A stretch of DNA of 64,000 bases from Isochrysis galbana (Eukaryota > Haptophyta > Isochrysidales > Isochrysidaceae). Shown here piece by piece: positions 42,932 through 53,689 of this stretch. A program made the position numbers and the translations under genes. Under the pieces are notes generated by a model. That model was not told the DNA's origin. It did no database searches and was given only the letters and a program-made list of their open reading frames with translations. The stretch covers positions 5,493,774-5,557,773 of the forward strand of contig CM030936.1 in the NCBI GenBank assembly GCA_018136815.1. Direction: 5' to 3'. Each line of letters starts with the position of its first letter. The stretch's first letter is position 1.

Positions 42932-43468
42932 CTACATGCCCCAAGCAGTGTTCTTTGAGCAACCGTGAGAGTGCTGTTCTATCAACGACTGAAGATCACC
43001 CCAGTCGGCAGGCGACAGTCCACACATTGAGCCTTTGATGTCTCCGGTCCCATCGAAGAGAATGAAGGAAGGAACCTCAGTGATTTCGTGATATTTAAAA
43101 GCCTCTGCTGTCACCTCCGAATGCTCGATGTAGTAAAACTTCGTCTGTGGAAGCGAGGCGGCGAGCCTTTTCAATCGGGGCAAAAATGCACGGCAGGTAG
43201 CACATTGGCGACTACTGAAGAAGACGACAGCCAGCCCCTCGGTCGTGCATCCCTCACCATCCCAGCATCCAGAAACAGCCTCGAAGAAGTCTTCTGGAGA
43301 GGGGAGGGGTTCGATGAGTTGCATTCTCCCTTGGCTCTGGGCAGCCATCGAGGAGGCAATCGACGATGAGATCAGCCGGACCGTGTGGATCATTTGAGCA
43401 GTGGGCGCATGTGGCGTGTGGAAAGCGCCCACCAATGGCAGGACGGCCAGAACTGCGATGGGCCACAT
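42932..43468 (-). CDS. plastid-targeted thioredoxin-like protein
   Basis: The 178-residue protein starts MWPIAVLAVLPLVGAFHTPH, a signal peptide ending in an Ala-Phe junction, the hallmark cleavage context of proteins imported into red-lineage complex plastids. After a Ser-rich transit-like part comes a thioredoxin fold: LAVVFFSSRQCATCRAFLPR with redox motif CATC, KFYYIEHSEVTAEAFKYHE, and the cis-Pro motif ITEVPSFILFDG. CxxC with the following VP suggests a thiol-disulfide oxidoreductase of plastid stroma or lumen. The first Met with a good signal peptide was chosen; the frame is open 39 codons further upstream without another signal. The C-terminus has two extra Cys (SMCG, HGCSK). Confidence 0.82.
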   Translation of the reverse strand: MWPIAVLAVLPLVGAFHTPHAPTAQMIHTVRLISSSIASSMAAQSQGRMQLIEPLPSPEDFFEAVSGCWDGEGCTTEGLAVVFFSSRQCATCRAFLPRLKRLAASLPQTKFYYIEHSEVTAEAFKYHEITEVPSFILFDGTGDIKGSMCGLSPADWGDLQSLIEQHSHGCSKNTAWGM

Positions 43469-43629
43469 CGGACCGGCCGTCTGGGCCGGCCAGCGGTTGT
43501 TTTTCTGGGCGTCTTCCCTCTCGGGTTGACGGAAAGGCCGGGTTGCCAAATGAAGATGACGAATCTTCGGCCTTGCCGTGGGCACCGTCGGCGAGACCGC
43601 GCGGGAGATAAACTATCTATCCTCTAGCC

Positions 43630-45153
43630 TGTATCCCTGTACTTTATGCATGCTACGCACACAGAATACAGCATAAATCTGGAATCTCAAGCTAATTTGT
43701 CCCTCACGGGCCGGGATTTGGGGCGAACGCAAGTGACTGCCGGTTCTCTTTGGGGCCTGCCTTGCCGCAGTTCCGAGGAGGAGTTCGACGACGACGAAGA
43801 GATAGAGGATAGAAGTGCTCCGCCGAGGCCGACACCGACACCGACACTGTTTGCTCTATCAGCTCTGGGGTACGCAACAAGAGTGTCCAATGACAAATGA
43901 CAAATGATTAGGGCGGACAAACGGACAAACAGGCGGGGCTTTTCAACTACCAATATGCAAAGAGGGGAAGGCTGCTTCTTTACCGTTGAACTTACTTTAT
44001 ACTTTATACTTTCTTAGTTCTTAGTCTTAGCCGGGACAGGGATAATCACAGGTCACAGGGATTGGGATTGGGAGGGGGACGGGCGGAAAAATCAACTTTC
44101 TAAAATTGAAAATTGCACCTAAAATTCCATGAAAAGATGAAAAGGCATGGAGGACAGAGAGATTCCGCATGATCACATCAAATAACAAATAAATAAGCAA
44201 ATACTAAATACTAATACTACCAAAATTTCGCGAGCTGGTTCTTTCGTGGTCACGAATACGAACGTCCGCCATTCGCCGATTTTTCGACAATGGATGGGCA
44301 ATGCCAGTTCTGGCGTTTGTCTTTATCCCCGGTGCCCGTGCAACAAAAACATAAAATGCGGCACATTGGAACTGACTAAGCCTAGGCACTAGCGACAGAG
44401 GGTAGGGGTAGGGGTGGGGTAGAAGCCGGGCTATGCTGCCGGTCCGGTGCCGGTGCGCGGCTATTGTTTAATACCAAAAGGGAAAAGGGAAAGGGGGGCG
44501 CGAGTGGGCGTGACAAAAAAACTACTGAGCCTTTGGTTGCACCCTCAGAGGCTGCAACCTCAGGTTTGGTTGTTATTTTTTTGACCCTCCACCGTAAGCG
44601 AGGCACCGCCGTGCACAGAAGACAGAAGTTGCGCATTGCGCACCCGAACCAACGGCGCAAAGAGAAAGTGTGGGCGTGGCTATGGTTGAATACAAAATGA
44701 AAATGCAGGGAGTGGGAGTGGGGGGGGAAACCTGGGCCTTGGTGCGCCTCGGAGGAGTCCCTGAACTGAGGGGCGGCGAGTCGCTGGTCTACCCTCCAAA
44801 GTGTGGGTGCTCCTAGAGTAGTTATACAAAACGGGGGGGTGCGGGGGTGAAAAAGAACTGGACCTCAGCCTCAGGTTGCACCTTCTTCAATAGCACGACG
44901 ATGGACGATGGAGCACGGGGCTGACGGGCTGACGGGAAACAGGGACAAACTTATCACCACACATCACGGAAAGTACCAGACACGGTCACGCCGCCTCATC
45001 ACTCTCACTGGTGTTTGGCAACTGCGGGCTCTATTTGAGCGTAGACAGACATGTATATGATGTGAAACAGACAAAAACGAGTTTCTTGGCCTTTCTTTCA
45101 TTCATTTCTTCCAGCATCTGTGAAAGGTCCTGGCGCGAGTTGGTCGGCTCGAG
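43630..45153. other. long spacer, no gene recognised
   Basis: The sequence is AT-richer than its surroundings near 44100-44230. A small inverted repeat, GGTTGCA...TGCAACC, lies near 44535-44565 between two A/T runs. Short frames match nothing. The last 100 bp are likely the promoter of the TraB-domain gene. Confidence 0.35.
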
Positions 45154-46740
45154 ATGCGTCCGCCGATCTGCGGCCCGCTTGCCGCCGGCTTGGCCGCGCT
45201 GATGATCGGCGCAGCCGAAGCCTCACAATATCTACGGCTCGTCCCCGTCTCGCCCAGCTCGTGGGCCATGCAAACTGCTGTCGTCCGCTGCTCCCTCAGA
45301 GACCGTAAGTCTGGCACTGAGTTCACTGTTGATCTCATCTCAACTGTCCATCTCGCTGCCAGCGAATACTATGCGGCACTGCAGCGGTCTTGTGACACAC
45401 AGTATGACCGTGTGTGCTTCGAGATGATCGCTGATGATACATGCTTTGACACGGACCCGAGCGGCACGCGCTATCTGGTGCAACCACTCGAGGCATCCAA
45501 GCAGCAACGGGCACTTGCCGCACAGTATGGCCTTGCGGCTCAAGCAGACTCCCTGGACTGCACGGGCCCAAGGTATGTGCACGCCGACACCCTCCGATCC
45601 GAACTCGGCCATTGCGGAACGACGCTCTCTAGCGGCGGTCCGCTGCTCGCCCGGATGAGGGAGGCGTGGGATGGGATTGTGCATGGATCTACCGCTCCCG
45701 CCATGGAGCGCGGCTTCAGTCTTCTACTGCGTCTTGCAGCGTGCGCCCTGCCGGCTCCCGAGCTCGTGCTGCTCTTGGATGACTGGATCGTCTCGGGTGG
45801 TGCCACTGCCTCTCCAACTCTACGCCCCATTGTGCGGGCAGCTCTGTCGGGAGACGTCAAGTCGGCAAGAGCGCTAGCACTTGCCCAAACGCTCATCACC
45901 GGTGAGAGGGTACAGACGAAGACATTGGCTGGTGAGATTGTGCGCAAGCGTAATCTCAAGGCTGTTGCCTCAGTGCAAGTTGCCGTGGATGCCGGGTGTC
46001 GTTCCATCGCGCTCCTCTTTGGTGCACTTCACATGCGGGACATGCGCTCCTTGCTGGAAAAGGAGTTTGACATTGAGGCTGCCGTGGAGACGAGATGGGA
46101 TACAGCATGGAATATCTCATTGGCCGAGGGTGCGGCAGCACGTGCCGAGATGGTCTTACCGCTCGCTGCTCTTGCTCTGCTGGCCATTGATGCCGGTGAC
46201 TGGCTTGATGCTGTTAGATTAAGCATCGACAGCCTTGGTGCCGCTCACAGCGATGCAGTAGGCACTGCAACGCTCGGTACCTTCCTCTATTTTGCACGCC
46301 ATCTTGCGGTATATCTGACGCTGAGCAGTTTTGTATTCGATTGGAACTCACGCTGGTTCGTTGGAAATTCAGAGCCCAACTCGGAGATCGAAGACGATTC
46401 CCGATCTTTCAGGGCTCCCTTAGGCACCGATGCTCCTTTGGTGAATGAGGCAGGCATAAAGCTCGAGCGTTGGCTTGAAAAGACCGCTGAGCGAGCCATT
46501 CGAGCGCTTGAAGTGCCACTAGGCCTCGTCGACGAGGATGCAGATCAAGAGTCATCAGTTCGGCCGTTTTCATCGAGGTCAAACCAGGCTTTGTCCACCT
46601 CCTTTGATAACGGTAGGTCGAAGAGCTCTGAACAACCCGGTTTTCGGCGAGGATCACGTGGCTTTCGGGAGCGTGTCCAAAAGGCAATGGCTAGAGCTCG
46701 AGCACAAGACCGGTCGCGTACTGGCGACAGTGGACTTTGA
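45154..46740 (+). CDS. TraB/PrgY/GumN-domain protein
   Basis: The single open frame encodes 528 residues. The N-terminus MRPPICGPLAAGLAALMIGA looks like a signal or transit segment. The TraB-type fold is indicated by the first strand-helix block DLISTVHLAASEYYAALQRS, the acidic block YDRVCFEMIADDT, and the late block GCRSIALLFGALHMRDMRSL. These correspond to the conserved VHLG / E / GxxHL pattern of the family, which relates to Tiki-type metallopeptidases. A hydrophobic pair of segments follows (MVLPLAALALLAIDAG, FLYFARHLAVYLTLSSFVF), then a basic disordered tail. The role in algae is not established; membrane association in an organelle is likely. A small intron near the 3' end cannot be excluded. 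Confidence 0.7.
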   Translation: MRPPICGPLAAGLAALMIGAAEASQYLRLVPVSPSSWAMQTAVVRCSLRDRKSGTEFTVDLISTVHLAASEYYAALQRSCDTQYDRVCFEMIADDTCFDTDPSGTRYLVQPLEASKQQRALAAQYGLAAQADSLDCTGPRYVHADTLRSELGHCGTTLSSGGPLLARMREAWDGIVHGSTAPAMERGFSLLLRLAACALPAPELVLLLDDWIVSGGATASPTLRPIVRAALSGDVKSARALALAQTLITGERVQTKTLAGEIVRKRNLKAVASVQVAVDAGCRSIALLFGALHMRDMRSLLEKEFDIEAAVETRWDTAWNISLAEGAAARAEMVLPLAALALLAIDAGDWLDAVRLSIDSLGAAHSDAVGTATLGTFLYFARHLAVYLTLSSFVFDWNSRWFVGNSEPNSEIEDDSRSFRAPLGTDAPLVNEAGIKLERWLEKTAERAIRALEVPLGLVDEDADQESSVRPFSSRSNQALSTSFDNGRSKSSEQPGFRRGSRGFRERVQKAMARARAQDRSRTGDSGL

Positions 46741-47203
46741 ACTTGTGCCCGGCATATCCACTCGTGGGGCGCCCGAGCCACGTTCACATAGATCAGCCGT
46801 ATCACGACATGGATGTCGCGTTCCGCGCCTACGGCACAGCTATGCAGTCCGCTTGCTTTTGCTCATTAATGGAGGAATTTGAGCGCAAGCTGATGCGCCG
46901 ATATGAATGCTCGGGCCTTGCGTATCTATGAATATTTTTATCAAGGAGTGTTAAATGCATCACGCGCCCCTCGCACCATAGACTCCTAGTCACATATACA
47001 CACAAACGATAACACGAATCAGGAGTGGGGGGAAAGTATGGGATCTGCGTGGTGCGTGGGCGCGCCAGCGGCTATTGTTGCCATCCGCCCCCTGCATGCG
47101 CCTGCGGCCACCTTCTACGACTGGGGGTCCCAATTGTCCTAGTCGCGCTTTTTTCGTGGGCTACGGTGTAATGTGTAATGTGCGTATTTCACCCTTATTT
47201 TGT
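46741..47203. other. spacer with one LINE scrap
   Basis: No gene was seen. GTCCTAGTCGCGCTTTTTTC at about 47136-47156 is identical to part of the LINE ORF2 at 26227-26248, so a tiny LINE piece sits directly before the LINE 5' end at 47204. Confidence 0.45.
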
Positions 47204-48225
47204 CAACTATCGTTAAAACGATAGGGCTCATGGTCATGGAGGGCGCGCCGCTCCCCTCCTCCCTCCCCGCCCACCCCGCCGCGCCGACCGACCAGGACAT
47301 GGCAAACGCCATGCAGCCGCACCGACCTCCAGCAGAGACCACGCCTACCCAGGTACACGAGAGCCACGACGCGACGCGCGCCCGGAGCACCACACAGTCC
47401 ACCATAGCCCAGCCATGGAAGCACAGAGCACACTTCAGCCAAACACATGCAGGCAGTGCCGCAACCAGCTAGGGCCTCAGGGCCCCGGCTCCCATAGTGA
47501 AAGCCTCCGGGCTGGGCCCGCACAACGCCGCGGCACTGGCCCCATGCGCAAGCATGAGTGAGGCGCAGAGCCGGCCGGTCGACAAGACTACTCACAACAA
47601 ACCAACAGGAACGCACAAAAGCCCCAACAATGCAACAGACGCTTGTGTATAACAATGAGGGAGGGGGACATCATTCTCTTGTACAAAAAAAAAACCTTTT
47701 AATAGTCTCGCCCCGCGCGTGGCCTTGGGATCAGCTACAGTAGCCACGCCCATTTCCCTTCCTCTCCCACACTTCCCGCCTTGCGGCATCTCCCCTTGTG
47801 CTCTACGTAGGGGCCCAGGTCGTGGGAGTCGCGGCGGCGCGCTCCATTGTGACCAAGTATAAACTTAGTTGCATCATTCTCTTGTACAAAAAGGGGGACA
47901 CGAGAGACCCCAGGAACTATAGACCGATAACTTTACTACAAAGTGATTACAAAATCTTGGCGAAAATCCTAACTAATAGACTCAAGGTAGTGATAGGAAA
48001 TATAATATCCAAGGACCAACGGGGCCTCGGGCCTCGTCCCGAAGAGACTCATAGGAGAAGCCACGCACCTCCTCCAACTTACGCAAGCATACCTCGACGA
48101 AACGGGAGAACCCGGACTGTTGCTCGCCCTAGACTGGGAGAAAGCTTTCGACAGGGCCTTCTAGGAATTCTACCACTTGGCACTCACCAAACTAAACATC
48201 GGAGAAGACTTCAATAATAATAAAC
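47204..48225 (+). mobile_element. internally deleted LINE copy, hosting a smaller relative
   Basis: The 5' terminus CAACTATCGTTAAAACGATAG (hairpin 47207-47224) precedes ATGs at 47230 and 47236 (MEGAPLPSSLP, then PTQVHE). The frame stops at 47472. At about 47655 the sequence is already in the reverse transcriptase (REGD, then IILLYKKGDTRDPRNYRPIT at 47872 onward, LQSDYKILAKILTNRLK), so ORF1 and the endonuclease are deleted. Frameshifts follow NIISKDQ. The insertion at 47690-47871 splits it. Confidence 0.7.
47690..47871 (-). mobile_element. 182-bp LINE derivative with 21-bp target duplication
   Basis: The host LINE sequence 47669-47689 is repeated exactly at 47872-47892. The insert in minus orientation starts CAACTAAGTTTATACTTGG, has an ATG (MERAAATPTTWAPT, stop) and ends GGCGAGACTATTAAAAGG plus T. 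This defines both ends of the family and shows mobilisation by target-primed reverse transcription. Confidence 0.88.
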
Positions 48226-48229
48226 AATG

Positions 48230-48620
48230 TTGTATCCTCTGCTTGTTGAACTCGGGCGTGGAACCACTTTGGGGCAGCTAACGTTTGAAGGCCTCTGGCG
48301 TCTGGCGCGCCTAGAGGGACGCCTAGGATGGTAAAGTATTCGTCGTTGTTTATCCAGTTGAATCTCCGCATGTCCCACGGGGACTTGCGGATCCTCTGTG
48401 ATCCCACCCATCCGGAGTCCCTGAAATTTGCGCAAGCTTTGTCGTTTGTCGCCTTCTAGTGGAGTTCGGAGTTCTAACCAGTGTAGGGATTTTTGAGGGC
48501 TTTTGTAGTCCCGAGTTATGAGTGCCGTGTTGTCGGCGAATTGGCCAATCTTTATTTAGGTAATGGTAATGGCTGTTAAGGTTCACCCCGTTTACATCCT
48601 CGTCGCCGTTGATGGCGCGA
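48230..48620 (-). pseudogene. LINE ORF2 fragment, inverted relative to 47204-48225
   Basis: The minus strand reads MGSQRIRKSPWDMRRFNWIN, NDEYFTILGVPLGAP and LQTLAAPKWFHARVQQAED, matching 26280-26640 of the main LINE. Part of the RT core with ADNTALIT-like sequence lies to about 48600. It is frameshifted throughout. 48620-48976 shows nothing recognisable. Confidence 0.75.
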
Positions 48621-48976
48621 TGGCGCGGGTTAGGTGGCGGTGGCCAGACTGTGGAGCGCCACGCAGCTATAGTAGCCTATCCCCTATTGAGAGTGGGTGT
48701 GAGTGCCATTACTTGTTCCTTGACTATTAAAAATTGCAATGACAAATACAACTTTGGCAATGACAATGTAGAGGCTGTTTATGTATGGTCTCCAACTGGG
48801 CTTTATGATTACGATCTCCAACTGAGGCTCGTTTAGGAATATCCGGGGCTGAAAAGTTGTGTCCAATCAGCAAGTGGGGTTGGCTAGGGTATAGCATTAT
48901 TTGATATTATTATTTGTTGATCATATATCGCCGCGCACACCCCACCCCTCTCAACGCACATCGGCCTTCGCTCCTT

Positions 48977-50314
48977 CTAGGGTGGTATAACCCTCAAAGG
49001 TTTGCCAAGCTCTGGCCGGACTAATATGGGCCACTCGTGAGGCTGCAAACAACGGACCAGCACGATGTTTGGAGCATGATCAGTAAGCCATCGCCCGAGG
49101 ATGCATTGTGGTGTTGCCCAGTACGGGCTGATGAGCGATGGCAAGCGAGTTTTATTCCCCAATCCTGGCTTGTAGCCTGGCATCGACAAAGTGGGTCTTG
49201 AGCGTGAGTCGGGAAGTCCTTGATGAGAACTAGGACCGAGTGCGACCATTTTTCGGGTGCCCGGCGTTCGTAATGGGCGTTTTGTGGAGGAGGCACGTTG
49301 GGGATCGGCCAATCTGGACTTCGTCGGTTGCCCACAAGTCAACGAATTGTTAGCACGGCTGGCACAACTTGCAAAGGCAACGGAGGCCTTTGAATACAAC
49401 TCGGCCACATTCCTTGGCGCAATGGCCCATCTGAGGACCCATAAAGGGCGCTACATCAGACTTCACAGCAACAGCAACGTCAGCATGAGACGCCCGAGGC
49501 TGTGAATGGCTGAACGGCGACAATTTACGCAGGCGAGGAAGGCGCACACACTTGTCATCTAGTGAGGCACCCTTCAATGGTATAGGATCAGCACTTCCAC
49601 CAATCGTGCAGATGAATGAAGTTGACGACGCCGGGGGGAATCTGTTGCTGAGAGCTGAGAGTGGCGGAAGTGGGAAGGGAAAGTACAAGTCTGGACGGAC
49701 CTTCATTACGTATGTATACCTGAGACGACATGAAAGCAAACTGAGAAATAAGACCATGGAAAGCAATCATTTGGAAAAGAGTTCATGCGAGAAGGCCTTC
49801 ATAATGAGTTCTTTTGGTGGCGGGCAGCCAACCAGCCGATCTGTATGTTTGTGGGTATATACCGGTTCGTCCGTTGCGAATCCTCATGACTGGTAATCAT
49901 CGCGAGGCAGCGTGCGTTGTGCTCGTGCATCGGCATATATTTCGCAACCTCGCAATGAGTGCACATAGGCATGTAGCATCCGCAGTGGAACGTTCCGCAG
50001 TCGCGAGCCTGACATACGTGCCCGCCTCCCGGAGCCATACTGCCCGCAGACGAGCACACCCCACCAAGATCTGGCTGAGAGAGCGAGACCAGTTCGTGCG
50101 CCACAGGCTGCAGGACCTGGATTGCCACCTCATAGTCTGTGCGGCTGGCCGATTGTTTCATCCCCCATAGGCGCGTGTCCTGCAGATCCAAAGAGAGGAA
50201 GGAATCCGCTGGGAGCGGCTCGATCACGTTGGTACGCAACGCAGTATGCAGCTTTGCGGTAACCAGCGTGCGCATCTGCCCTGAGACGCACAATGCGACT
50301 GGCGCCTCGGCCAT
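48977..50314 (-). CDS. glycosyltransferase-like protein (unnamed algal family), three exons
   Basis: Exons 49863-50314, 49552-49719 and 48977-49430 join through GT-AG introns into about 357 residues. The start AEAPVALCVSGQMRTL is the first strand of a nucleotide-sugar-type fold as seen in several algal and plant glycosyltransferase-like proteins. PLPADSFLSLDL follows. The first join gives RTNRYTYVMKVRPDLYFPFP, a Y-x-V-x-K-x-RPD motif found in such proteins. The second join restores DDKWAIAPRNVAELY, which resembles the DDK-F-A-L-M-x-R acceptor block. The C-terminal part contains CILGRWLTDHAPNIV. No classical DxD motif is evident. The last exon may contain another intron, since 49100-49300 reads poorly. 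The first Met is chosen at MAEAPV; an upstream exon is possible. Confidence 0.6.
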
Positions 50315-51234
50315 CGCGCGCTGCCTCTTCACGCTCCGGGCGATGACGCGAGCACGCACTCTGCAGTGTGAATATAGGTTTCTGCTCATCAAGTATCAGG
50401 TTTCCAAGAGGATTTTCGGCGAGCTTAAGTACTTCGCCCTCGCTGCCGAAAACCTCATCTTCGGCTAGAGGCATGAGCCTCGTAGAACGGCCCGCTTCGT
50501 GAAGCGGCCCGCAACGTTCCGCATGGCTCCCACGGCCAAGCCCAAGCCTCCCTCGCGCCCAGAGATGCATAGACAAAGGGCACTAACTACACCGTGCAGG
50601 CCCGCGACAAGGCCGACGATCTTCGAGAGCGAGAGCGAGCTCGCCGCGCATCACTTGAGGCATGCCATCTAGTGTGCTCTTGTCAACTTGTTCCGTGCGC
50701 TGGGAATGGGTTCCTTTGTTCCTTTGTTGTGATACTTGATACTTGTGGCAATCTCAAGAAGGGAGTGTGCAAGAAGCAAGAAGAGGGGATGTGTGCAGCT
50801 TCGGAGGCTTGCAGCTCGTGTGGATGTTGGGTGTCAAAGCGCGTTGAGTGACTCAGAGCCCGTTCTCGATGTCGGGGCTGATGCACGAGGCTCGCGATGT
50901 CGCGCACACATATGCAAAAAAATACATTGCGAGTCACAACGAGCTTCAACTGAAAAAATAAGCACATGTCGGCCAAGCTCTCTACATGAGGAGGCTTTCA
51001 TGCAGTTTGAGCACCTTCTAGAAACAAAAGGGTAAGATTTTATAGTGCCTAATAGAAATGGGGCCGATCCAAGAAGCTCATGCCTCTAGAGGTTGGTCTG
51101 TCGTCGTCCGTCATCTATTATTGTACTCTAGACGAGTTTATCCTTTCATCAGATCGTTTTATTCAACATACTTTAATACTACGAATAAATGTTCTTGTTC
51201 TTGAAGGAGTAAGGAGTCCGCAGGTCGTTTGCCT
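50315..51234. other. spacer, no gene recognised
   Basis: Frames upstream of the glycosyltransferase-like gene (50130-50576, minus) could hold a leader exon, but no motif supports it. The rest is unremarkable. Confidence 0.35.
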
Positions 51235-51480
51235 TCATCCTTCATTTGGTACTTGGTGCCCTGGTTTTCCTACCGACACAAAGCCCGCAGGCGTGAGAGG
51301 CAGGCGCAACTCTTGGAGGAGGATGGGAAGGTCCTCCCGGCGAAATCTGAAAATTTCGTATATCTTCTCCTCGCCAAACATCCCGTCCAATGAGAAAGGG
51401 ACGCGGAGAACCCCCTTCGCCCAGCGCCCAGCTCCTCGTGGGCCGCATATACTCATATACTCGTAAGCAATGGCGACAAC
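51235..51480 (-). pseudogene. PIF/Harbinger-type transposase N-terminal fragment
   Basis: The minus-strand text GMFGEEKIYEIFRFRREDLP, then ILLQELRLPLTP, resembles the segment before the DDE domain in HARBI1-like transposases (F-R-M/F-x-R-x-x-L-x-x-L-L-x-x-L-x-L-P). Only about 50 residues are alike; no catalytic residues are present. The assignment is tentative. Confidence 0.45.
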
Positions 51481-52194
51481 TGCAGTGACCACTAAGCGAT
51501 GGCTACGCAAATTGCGCAGCCGCCTCCGCGCGGCTATGTTGAGTATGATGGCCTCAAGCATGCGGCCGAGATTATCCCTCTCCGTGGCGGTGCGCTTGAG
51601 CAGGGGCATCTGCTGTGTTCGGAGAGCGGAGAGTGAGTGGGTGGGTGCGATCACTCGATTCTTGAGGATGGCGTTCTTGAGTCCGCCCCCCCCCCCCCCC
51701 ACACACACACACCGACAAAGGTTGCCGCCTGAACCACCGCCATTCCGATCACTATCAGTGCCTGCGCCTCGACCCCAGCACAACACACACATTTGCCTCC
51801 ATTTTTGCCTACTTGTGCCCCTCCCCCTTTCCGGCTGGGGCTTTTCCAGCACTGTTGCCTTTACGGCTCCGCCGTCCACCGCCCTCGCCTCCGCCTCGTC
51901 CACGAATCCTACGACTTATCCCCTAGCTGGCACCGCCACCTCCTCGCTGCCTCAACTCACACCACCGCCTTCGCCCTCTCGCCCTCCCTGAACTCCACGG
52001 CCCCTCCTCCTCCGCCGTCACCTCTGCCTCCCCCGCTGTCCATGCCTCCGTCTCCACTCGCCGTCAAAGCGTGTGAAAGCGGGCAACGAGGAAGTTTGGG
52101 CCCCGGCAGGTTGCACGCTCGGCTGACCCGCGAGCGCTGGGCGGCGGGCGGCGGGCCAGTCACCTGTCTCTCGCTGCTGCAACGTGCAGCTCTT

Positions 52195-52781
52195 GTCGTA
52201 TTCCATACGATGACACGATGACAGGCTTTCACTTATAACCTGTAGTTTGTTAGCGTGCCCCGGGATGCGACGGCAGACCCTATCTCCGGGTTGAAAAGTA
52301 ACACCAGTGCGGGACTTTAACGTAGCATTCCGTACGGACTCTCGTTGAGCGCTTTGGGTCGCGTCGAGGGCGGCGCGCCAAGCCACGGTCATGATGTTGT
52401 TAAGAGTGTTTGCGTACTGCGCGGTCGACGGCCGTAGAGCAGACCCCTCGTCTCGCGGGAGAGTTGGTTCGGCCAGCTGAGCAGGAAGCCTGAGCTCGCG
52501 GCCATAAAGGAGAACAGCGGGCGACTTAGGGACGGTCATGCGTCGACACCAGGGCAATTCAGCAACGCGCAGACATGCGACAGAGGGGTCGGAACAACGA
52601 GAGCAGACCTCGCTGGGGAGCTACAATCGATACACTGAGAGAAGACAAAAGACAGTCATAGAACATTTGATGACATCGAGAGAAAGTAAGAGAAGAGGCG
52701 GTACATCAATCGACGAGACCTTGAGGCTTAAAATAACCCACCGGTTAGAAGTAAAAGTCTGTCATCGTATGGAATACGACA
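52195..52781 (-). pseudogene. gypsy integrase C-terminal remnant between inverted repeats
   Basis: The minus-strand frame from 52557 reads VPKSPAVLLYGRELRLP, then AYANTLNNIM-like text, and GVTFQPGDRVCRRIPGHANKL. This is the YGREPRLP and F-x-x-GD-x-V pattern at the end of Ty3/gypsy integrases. The ends of the region (52195-52243 and 52741-52780) are imperfect inverted repeats starting GTCGTATTCCATACGATGAC. The rest of pol is missing. Confidence 0.7.
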
Positions 52782-52879
52782 TCTCCACAATAACGTATCC
52801 CTATCACGGAACGCACAGGAACCCGCTGACAGATCGAACAAGGAAGAGAATGCCGACAAGAGAGCGACGGGGCGACTTT

Positions 52880-53160
52880 CGAAAACCCTTAAGTGATTTG
52901 ATGAAGACCGAAGTAAAATAGCGCTACGGTATAATCCAACGGCCAACACCTGAGGGGGAATCAGGGTCACGCAAGGGGGCGGTTCCTTGCACCGGCGATA
53001 CCTGAACGCGCGACTTCGCCTAAAACGCGAGGAGCACGCAAGGAGGTAAGCCAGGTGAGGGGCAAGCAGGCGACAAGGGAGGCGACAAAGGAGGCGAGGG
53101 CAACAAGGGCGAATGGACGAATGTAGGACCCTGCGACGGTGACTCGTGGCTAGCCTGCAA
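52880..53160 (-). repeat. LTR-like repeat, inverse of 11560-11771
   Basis: The minus strand has CAGGTATCGCCGGTGCAAGG, CCGCCC, a GTGACCCTGATTCCCC block and TTTTACTTCGGTC in the same order as 11640-11730. It lies next to the gypsy integrase remnant, supporting an LTR origin. Confidence 0.5.
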
Positions 53161-53219
53161 GGAGGGAACATAGAAACGCAAACAACTTCTAAAACAAAAA
53201 GGTCGATCGCGGATGCGAC

Positions 53220-53465
53220 AGCAGACAGCAGCGAGATGATGTGCGGGACTTCACGGCCAAGACTCTAGCGTGGTGGAAAGCAAATGCTGACAAGATTCCA
53301 CATTGGGCTCTTTGCGCCCGTATTGCGTTCGCACTCTCCCCAAATTCTGCCTCGTGTGAGCGTGTCTTTTCCCTTTTGAAGTGCATGTTTGGTGATAACC
53401 GGATGCAGACCTATTCCGATCAGTTGGAGTGCAGCTTGATGTTACGCTACAACAAGCGCGAGTAA
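53220..53465 (+). pseudogene. hAT transposase dimerisation-domain fragment
   Basis: The frame reads TAKTLAWWKANADKIPHWAL, then ARIAFALSPNSASCERVFSL, and ends SLMLRYNKRE before a stop at 53463. WW near a P-x-L/W-x-x-x-A block followed by P-x-S-x-x-x-ERVFS is the C-terminal hAT dimerisation domain. No ATG or catalytic part precedes it. It could derive from the autonomous source of the MITE at 34821-35262. Confidence 0.85.
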
Positions 53466-53689
53466 ATGAGTGAGTGGGTGAGTTAAGAGTGAAGCATTAT
53501 TGATCATTATCTTATGATTCTCTATCTCTTTGTTTGGTAAGGGTTGTAGGTTGGCTATAGAACACTATAGATAGTAGATAGCAAGGGATAGATAGATATA
53601 CGTGCGGAGGACGCGTGGACCAGCTAGCGGGTGCGCCGCTAAACGCGCGTGAGCCTATTGAAAATCGAGCGTCGCCACGCGAAATCTCG

